This document shows, one piece after another, positions 58,546-64,000 of a stretch of 64,000 bases of DNA. The stretch is from Anthoceros angustus (taxonomy: Eukaryota > Streptophyta > Anthocerotopsida > Anthocerotales > Anthocerotaceae): positions 744,001 to 808,000 of the forward strand of contig MU008184.1 of assembly GCA_010909165.1 (NCBI GenBank). Reading direction: 5' to 3'. The first letter of the stretch is position 1. The number at the start of each line of letters is the position of its first letter. The position numbers were made by a program, and so were the translations under genes. The notes below the pieces were generated by a model that worked only from the letters and a program-made list of their open reading frames with translations, had not been told where the DNA came from and did not search any database.

Positions 58546-58999
58546 GCACTTACGAATTCAGAATGACATAAGACTTAAGACTCATGATACCTAGCACTTA
58601 CTAATTAGGAATGACAAAAGCTTTTGAGGCTCAAGATGGATACCTAGTACTTACTAATAAGGAACGACGTAAGCATTTGAGGCTCAAGAAGGATACCTAG
58701 CACTTACTAATAAGGAACGATGTAAGCTTTTGAGGCTCAAGATGGATACCTAGCACTTACTAATTAGAAACGACGTAAGCTTTTGAGGCCCAAGATGGAT
58801 ACCCAGCACTTACTAAATAGGAACGACTTAAGCTTTTGAGGCTCAACATGGATACCGAGCGCTCACTGATTAGGAACGACGTAAGCTTTTGAGGCTCAAG
58901 ATGGATACCTAGCACTTACTAATAAGGAACGACGTAAGCTTTGAGGCTCAAGATAGATACCTAGCACTTACTAATCATGAATGATATAAACCTTCATGT
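58546..58999. repeat. 53-bp minisatellite array 2 (about 9 units)
   Basis: Same units in the same order as array 1, minus two. Confidence 0.9.
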
Positions 59000-59689
59000 A
59001 AAAGAGCGGGCGAGTAGTCCACGAGCGCCATTTGCAAAGGTAGCAAGGTGAGAGCGGATTTGCAATTTAGTTCTAGCTTGTTGTAAAATGTGTGGTTGTG
59101 TGAGCCTCCTGCAGAGATGCTAACCTGCAGCCCTGTGGCTGTGTGGCTTGGCTTGCAATTGTTGTTCGCGCTCTAGAATAGTACTGCATAGTGTGTGCAT
59201 GTATCTAGCAGGCATCCAAGGTTGCTACGAAGGATCATCCTGTGGCCTGAATATGTATACTTATTTTGGCCAAGCAGACCAAACCGGTAATGCAGCATGC
59301 AGCAACACAAGTGCAGGGACAGAATTAAGCTTTGAGCTTGGGTGCCCTAGGCTCGATGCTCGTGCTCGTTTCACCACAGTTTGGCGGGCGTTGACGACAA
59401 TCATCCGGACTCAAGAATGTACATGCGATTCACATGCACACATACCACGTACTCACAAAGTTGAACTACATACATAGAATAGAAAAGATACAAGGCTAAA
59501 GAGCCAAGAACCTTCAAAAGGGAATGCGGAGACTTTATAAAAGGCCGAGATGGGAAGTGCCATCTTCACCAAAATGGTTTTTATAACCTTAAAATAAAAG
59601 TTTGAGTTGCAAACAATATTTATAAATAATAATAATAACATTTGAGTGTTTGTTACGAGACCAGAGTCCACATTAGGTCAGCCAACCAG

Positions 59690-60180
59690 CCAGCCAGCAT
59701 GCCATGAAACAGTCAGCCAAGCTCTAACAACAACTCCGCTGTATCATGCATCTGTGCGTGTGCTGTTGAGTCTCAATTAACCTCATGTATTGGTACCTCA
59801 CATCACCCACCCTCCCACCCACCCAACCAACCCGCCAGTCAGCCAAGCTCTAACGAGAACTCCGCTATATCATGCATCTGCGCGTGTGCTGTTGATGAGT
59901 CTCAATTAACCTCATGTATTGGTACCTCACATCACCCACCCAGCCACCCAACCAGCCAACCAGCCAGCCTGCCATGAAACAGTCAGCCAAGCTCTAACGA
60001 GAACTCCGCTGTATCATGCATCTGCGCGTGTGCTGTTGAGTCTCAATTTACCTCATGTAATGGTACCTCACATCACCCGCGCACCCAACCAGCCAGCCAG
60101 CCTACCATGAAACAGTCAACCAAGTTCTACGAGAACTCCGCCGTGTCATCCATCTGTGCTTGTGCTGTTGAGCCTCTACT
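59690..60180. repeat. Tandem repeat of about 115 bp, array 2 (about 4 units)
   Basis: Same unit as 57,838-58,090. The C-rich part varies in number of CCAACCAG/CCAGCCAG steps. Confidence 0.8.
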
Positions 60181-60245
60181 TCATGTATGTTGAATCTTCT
60201 TGTTCACCATAATTTATGTATCCCAATGTATATGTGGAAAATCAT

Positions 60246-60907
60246 CTATGCATAATCTTCGTATATTATTCCATCTTCCAATATAAAAGCTATGATTTCA
60301 CCGTGAAGTAATAACACCCGTGAATTTTTTAATAAAGATAGACTTTGCAATCCATTCATTTTGAACATTTTGTCTTTTATTGTCACAGTCAGCTTTCCAT
60401 CTTGAAGCGATAATTGGTTAGCTTCTATGGAAACATCGGCCATTTGAAACTGTGCGCTGTCTCTGAGGTATTGCACCTCATTTCCAAATATTAGCGCTAT
60501 TATTTTGTTATGAATAAATAATAAGCGGGAATATTTTAATTGGGCGGGATTTTTAAATCCATCAACGTTTATGAACGTGCCATTTCCCAATGTTATAGTA
60601 ATTGTCCCATTATAGTTCCAAAATATTTGGTGAGAACGCAGTCGAATTTCGCCTAGTCCAAGGGCCACATTGGTTTCTACATAGCCCTCGAGAGGATGAA
60701 ATATGTTTCCTCTGCAATTAGGGCATGTAAAATTGTTTGTCATCCATGGCATTATACATTGCCTATGGAAAAGGTGGCCACATGCATTCACCTTTACGAT
60801 CTCTTCTCTCTTTTTAATACCATCACAGCAAATGGTACAATCAATTGTTTGGTGCCCATGGTACCCTTTTACGGTAACATTTGGCGCACCAATTGTTTCA
60901 TTATCCA
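60246..60907 (-). CDS. RING-H2 finger protein with duplicated C-terminal repeat
   Basis: Intact 220-residue frame from ATG at 60,907 to the stop at 60,246. An in-frame TTG upstream is not a likely start. Residues 24-65 form a perfect RING-H2: C-x2-C-x15-C-x-H-x2-H-x2-C-x10-C-x2-C (CTIC, CGHLFHRQC, CPNC), with Trp55 at the usual E2-contact site. Such proteins are typically ubiquitin E3 ligases. There is no transmembrane segment. Residues about 84-146 and 152-214 are two diverged copies of one beta-rich unit: GTITITLGNGTFINVDGF then SRLLFIHNKIIALIFGNEV, against GKLTVTIKDKMFKMNGLQ then SRVLLLHGEIIAFILEDGI. I do not know this C-terminal domain. The gene is AT-rich with A/T third positions, unlike its GC-richer surroundings. 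It is the only clean ORF here and sits between inverted repeats. Confidence 0.82.
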
Positions 60908-61164
60908 TTTTTTTATTCAAATCTTTGCTACCTCTTACTTCTTTTTTCTTGTAGAAGAGGAGGAATGAAGAAGAAATTATTTGTTCTTGACCACTAAATA
61001 TAGATGACCTTCACGGGACTTCTTATAATTTATAAGTTTTCTTATAACGAAAACAAAAATCTTTCATAAAGGAAATTTGCGAGGCTCCTTAGTCGTTCCC
61101 AACAGGCGAGTAATGCAAAGAGGAAGCGGCGGTAGCTAGCAATGGCACTCTTGGACTACCACCG

Positions 61165-61520
61165 ATCTTTTATATGAAGGTTTACATCATTCATGATTAG
61201 TAAGTGCTAGGTATCCATCTTGAGCCTCAAAAGCTTACTTGTTCCTTATTAGTAAGTGCTAGGTATCCATCTTGAGCCTCAAAAGCTTGCCTTATTAGTA
61301 AGTGCTAGGTATCCATCTTGAGCCTCAAAAGCTTACTGCTCCTTATTAGAAGTGCTAGGTATCCATCTTGAGCCTCAAAAGCTTACGCTGCTCCTAATGA
61401 GTAAGTGCTAGGTATCCATCTTGAGCCTCAAAATCTTACGTCGTTCCTAATTAATAAGTGCTAGGTATCTTGAGTCTTAAGACTTACATCATTCTTAATT
61501 CGTAAGTGCTATGTATTAAG
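61165..61520. repeat. 53-bp minisatellite array 3, inverted (about 7 units)
   Basis: Unit reads GTATCCATCTTGAGCCTCA, AAAGCTTAC, then TTATTAGTAAGTGCTAG. It begins and ends with the same diverged edge units as arrays 1 and 2. Confidence 0.9.
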
Positions 61521-61730
61521 TAAGTTAACAGCGTTAAAAGTCTCTTTTGTTAAACACTCAAACTTGCACTTTATACGATAAACAATCCTAAACCTAAAGA
61601 ACAACACGCACTTGGCAATGCATACAAATGTATGTGCATTTGATGTATATCAACTTTGTGTTCAACCAAGGAAGGCTTAATGCTTGATGTGGTTATTTAT
61701 TTTTCTCTTGGAGAATTGTTCTTACCTAGG

Positions 61731-61786
61731 TACTTGATGGTGCATTTTCCATATGTTGCACCATCAAGTACAACATATGGAAAATG
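61731..61786. repeat. Interlocking hairpin motif, inverted copy
   Basis: Exact reverse complement of 58,269-58,324: TACTTGATGGTG, CATTTTCCATATGTTG, CACCATCAAGTA, CAACATATGGAAAATG, with no spacer. Confidence 0.92.
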
Positions 61787-61879
61787 AGAGCTGGGGAGCT
61801 CAGCTCTAGTCCAAGTCCCACATGTAGACTACTACAGCAGAAAAGAAAAGGAAGAGCATCTTCTGGAAAGCGAGGGAGG

Positions 61880-62800
61880 TCATTGCCAAGCGTGGACTTC
61901 TTACATGAGGTGCTGAGAAGAGCTCTCATCATGTTCAGCAAGTCTGCGCATAGAACACAGTTGTCCATGTACGATATACAATGACCTGTTTGCCTTTTGA
62001 GGGCATGTGCAAGCACCGCGCCTATAGCGGGCAGACTCATGCCGGATGGTCGGAAGCGGACTAGTTTGCTAGATGACGTTACGTACTAATGGTGGAAACC
62101 GCTCGTGGATATGCGCGGCGCGGTGAATTGAAAGATGCACCGTGTTTTTGACTTGGCCACAAAGGATGTGGTGACATGGAGGCCTACAACGCTAGGGTTT
62201 TGACTTGCCTTTTGAAGGCCCTGGATAATGATGAGGCTAGGCGCTGTTGTGATACGGACAAATGGGCGGGAGGGCCTCCTTTGGTGACCATGTTAGTTTT
62301 TTCGGCTTGCCTTTTGAAGGCCCGTGGCTGGCGGTGGCTTATGAGAGGCCTACAACGCTAGGGTTTTGACTTGGCCACAAAGGATGTGGTGACATGGTGG
62401 AGTATGCCTAAACAACAATGACCACTAGGCCAAGAGGCGCCAGATATGGACAAATAGAGCAGGAGGGCCTGCTTTTGGCTAACCATGTTACTTTTGCTCG
62501 TCACAAGGCCTATGGGCTTCAACCAACGGTGCAGCTTACAGAACCTTGGGCATGCAACTGCACTCACAAATCATCGAAAGAGGACTAGTGGATGACGTTA
62601 CGTAGCACGTGGTGGGCAACAGCCTGCCGGACATGAGATTGTATGCAGAAATGTGGTGAAGTGGAGGGAGGATGCATGCCTGGTCTTTGACAGCTTGGCC
62701 ACATAGGATGTGGTACCATCATGGAATGCCCTGCAGATTGCTGGGTCTTTGATGCATAAAAAGTTATGGTAACATGATCACAGCGTGGAAGATTACGCAG
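61880..62800 (+). pseudogene. PPR protein remnants (right)
   Basis: Plus-strand, divergent from the left remnant. Pieces include CLLRACASTAPIAG (near 62,000), VFDLATKDVVTWRPT (62,130-62,180), NARVLTCLLKA (62,185) and, near 62,600-62,730, VGNSLPDM with VFDSLAT-DVV. A block of about 160 bases (CCTACAACGCTAGGGTTTTG...) occurs twice, at 62,182 and 62,350. Frames are broken throughout. The gene was probably a DYW/PLS-type PPR like the left one. Confidence 0.68.
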
Positions 62801-62810
62801 TTCTTAGCAC

Positions 62811-63177
62811 ATGACCAGCAAAGATTGGCTCACAAGCCTCACAAAGGCGATGTATACCACTGTGTCTACCACACATGCAAAGAAGTTCTGGACAATAAGT
62901 AGAATGGCAAACCAGTGCACCATCTCCACACAGAGCACATGCATCTTCCACATACCACAATCAAACACATGGACTTCTATGCCAAAAAGCCAGCATCTGC
63001 ATGCAGCATCAACTCAGATCATAGAGAGCAAAAGCAAGTGCTCCGGTTCCCAACCAGCCTTCACTTCCATCCTTAGAAGCATAACCTCATGGAGTACAAC
63101 AAACACGCTGACCTGTTTGTAGGCAGCAATCATTGCACACTCATTGCAGCAACCCCTGACCTTCAGAAACATCCTCC
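62811..63177. other. No gene recognised
   Basis: Both strands have short open frames (plus 62,811-63,122; minus 63,226-63,014) without any family motif. It may be PPR-derived or an intron of the adjacent minus-strand gene. Confidence 0.3.
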
Positions 63178-63999
63178 TCATATTCCAGCAGGAATAACAA
63201 ACATTTGCACACATCTGCTGCAACAACAGGTGCTATTGGGCACTTCAACAATCGGGGGAGAAATCCAAGGGACACAAATTAAAACACCCCCGAGGCAGCA
63301 CATTGCGAGAATGACTGCTCTGGCACTATCAAAACGTGTCACGTGCGAGACCGCATCTTTATACACGTGTGGCTCGTGGGAGTGGCATGGAGCCACTGTC
63401 CAGGCCGGCGTGAACTGAACTTCTTCACTCTTAGATGGTGAATCCATTTGGATCGCTTTCGAAATCCAAAAGCCAAGAACATGTTCTTGCAGCTTGCTCC
63501 TACAAGCCAGGTTTTCGGCCAACTTCTTGTTCACAACATTATAGTGGTCGGTCTTGGCCTTCACACTTTGGCGGACTAGTTCCATGGTGCCTCGTTGAGT
63601 TTCTGAGTCCAACCCACCGCCATTGAGCACAAGGTCTGCTAGCTGGACCTTTGTCAAGTCCAGATCCTTCAAGGCATCCTCCCTTGCCTTAGCAAGCTTT
63701 GACTCCTCATCCCCGCACGCCTCCAAGTCCTTCTTCACACAAGCCACAGCCGAAATCACCTCCATTGGAGCCTGTACATGCCACTTTTCTCATGCCCAAA
63801 TATCTTACCTTTCAATGGACGTACGTGGTCCTTCTCCGTGAAGCTTGCCAACACTTTCGACGAGGACAATGGCTCCTTGTCAATCACAGCTGCTTTTCCT
63901 TTGTTGGCAGAGAGCAGCTCCAAACTTTGCTGCGACGACCGTCGTGTGGCCTCTTGTGGGCTCCTGCGGACAGGGGAGTTTTCCTTCAGACATGGAACG
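63178..63999 (-). CDS. Partial coiled-coil protein, cut by the window edge
   Basis: The minus-strand frame 63,765-63,178 is probably real to about 63,430. It has charged heptad-like sequence (VKKDLEACGDEESKLAKARE, DALKDLDLTKVQLADLVLN, ELVRQSVKAKTDHYNVVNK, KLAENLACRSKLQEHVL), a long coiled coil. Upstream to the edge another frame reads PVRRSPQEATRRSSQQSLEL, LSANKGKAAVIDKEPLSSSK, a Ser-rich exon-like stretch. The two are separated by a GTAAG/TACAG-bounded 37 bases or by a frameshift. After 63,430 the sequence looks less protein-like. No known domain. It could be a host gene or a transposon accessory protein. Confidence 0.45.
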
Positions 64000-64000
64000 G

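Larger units (their letters stand above)
58109..59690. repeat. Long direct repeat, copy 2
   Basis: Copy of 56,129-57,836 with two fewer minisatellite units. CTGCAG-like sites are more intact here. Confidence 0.85.
61140..62110. repeat. Inverted copy of the minisatellite/PPR repeat
   Basis: Reverse complement of 58,109-59,030 and 56,050-57,130. The arms flank the RING-H2 gene at a spacing of about 2.2 kb. Confidence 0.85.

Noticed and set aside
63772-63808. 37-base intron in the coiled-coil gene
   Set aside because: It has GT...AG ends, but 37 bases is shorter than usual plant introns and splicing does not keep the frame; a frameshift error is as likely.
1-64000. tRNA, rRNA or other structured RNA genes
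   Set aside because: No cloverleaf with A/B boxes or rRNA core sequence was noticed; the only tRNA-related signals are retrotransposon primer-binding sites.

Overview
The window looks like heterochromatin-type nuclear DNA from a land plant with a large genome, most likely a seedless plant (fern or lycophyte). The evidence is nested Ty1/copia and Ty3/gypsy LTR retrotransposons with plant primer-binding sites, spliceosomal-type introns, and PPR fragments of the seedless-plant style ([24 protein letters not shown]). No host gene is intact except one small RING-H2 gene, and possibly a coiled-coil gene cut by the right edge.

Layout: 1-1.0 kb, unclassified minus-strand coding remnant. 1.4-3.0 kb, broken copy A of a bacterial-type amino-DNA-methyltransferase gene. 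3.5-5.1 kb, end of a copia LTR, tRNA-Met PBS and gag. 5,390-17,356, a minus-strand LTR element with 3.6-4.7 kb LTRs and no recognisable pol, bounded by CCAAG target duplications. 17.4-22.9 kb, copia protease and integrase pieces with a local duplication. 22,948-39,666, a Ty3/gypsy element with 4-5 kb LTRs that contain their own ORF, inserted in copia pol with GTAGG duplications. 39.7-43.1 kb, copia RT and RNase H, with a tandemly repeated RT active-site module, followed by a spliced antisense ORF. 43,991-53,501, a solo LTR of the first LTR family, interrupted by a 5.8-kb terminal-inverted-repeat (TIR) element (44,481-50,254) carrying methyltransferase gene B. 52.9-55.3 kb, tandem duplication and a hairpin. 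55.3-55.8 kb, another copia LTR end. 55.8-62.8 kb, divergent PPR remnants, 53-bp minisatellites and interlocking hairpins arranged as direct and inverted repeats around the RING-H2 gene. 63.2-64 kb, partial coiled-coil gene.

The most notable item is the TIR element. It has 29-bp ends matching at 27 positions, an AAGT duplication, two related uninterrupted sites elsewhere in the window, and a split beta-class methyltransferase gene (motif I VVDACAGSGTT) as its only recognisable gene. Two other pieces of the same gene family lie in the window, at least one with an intron that copy B lacks.

A caution applies throughout. Duplicated segments differ mostly by 1-4 base indels at CAG/CTG trinucleotides. 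This could be base-calling error at CHG-methylated sites, so some frameshifts described here may not be real.
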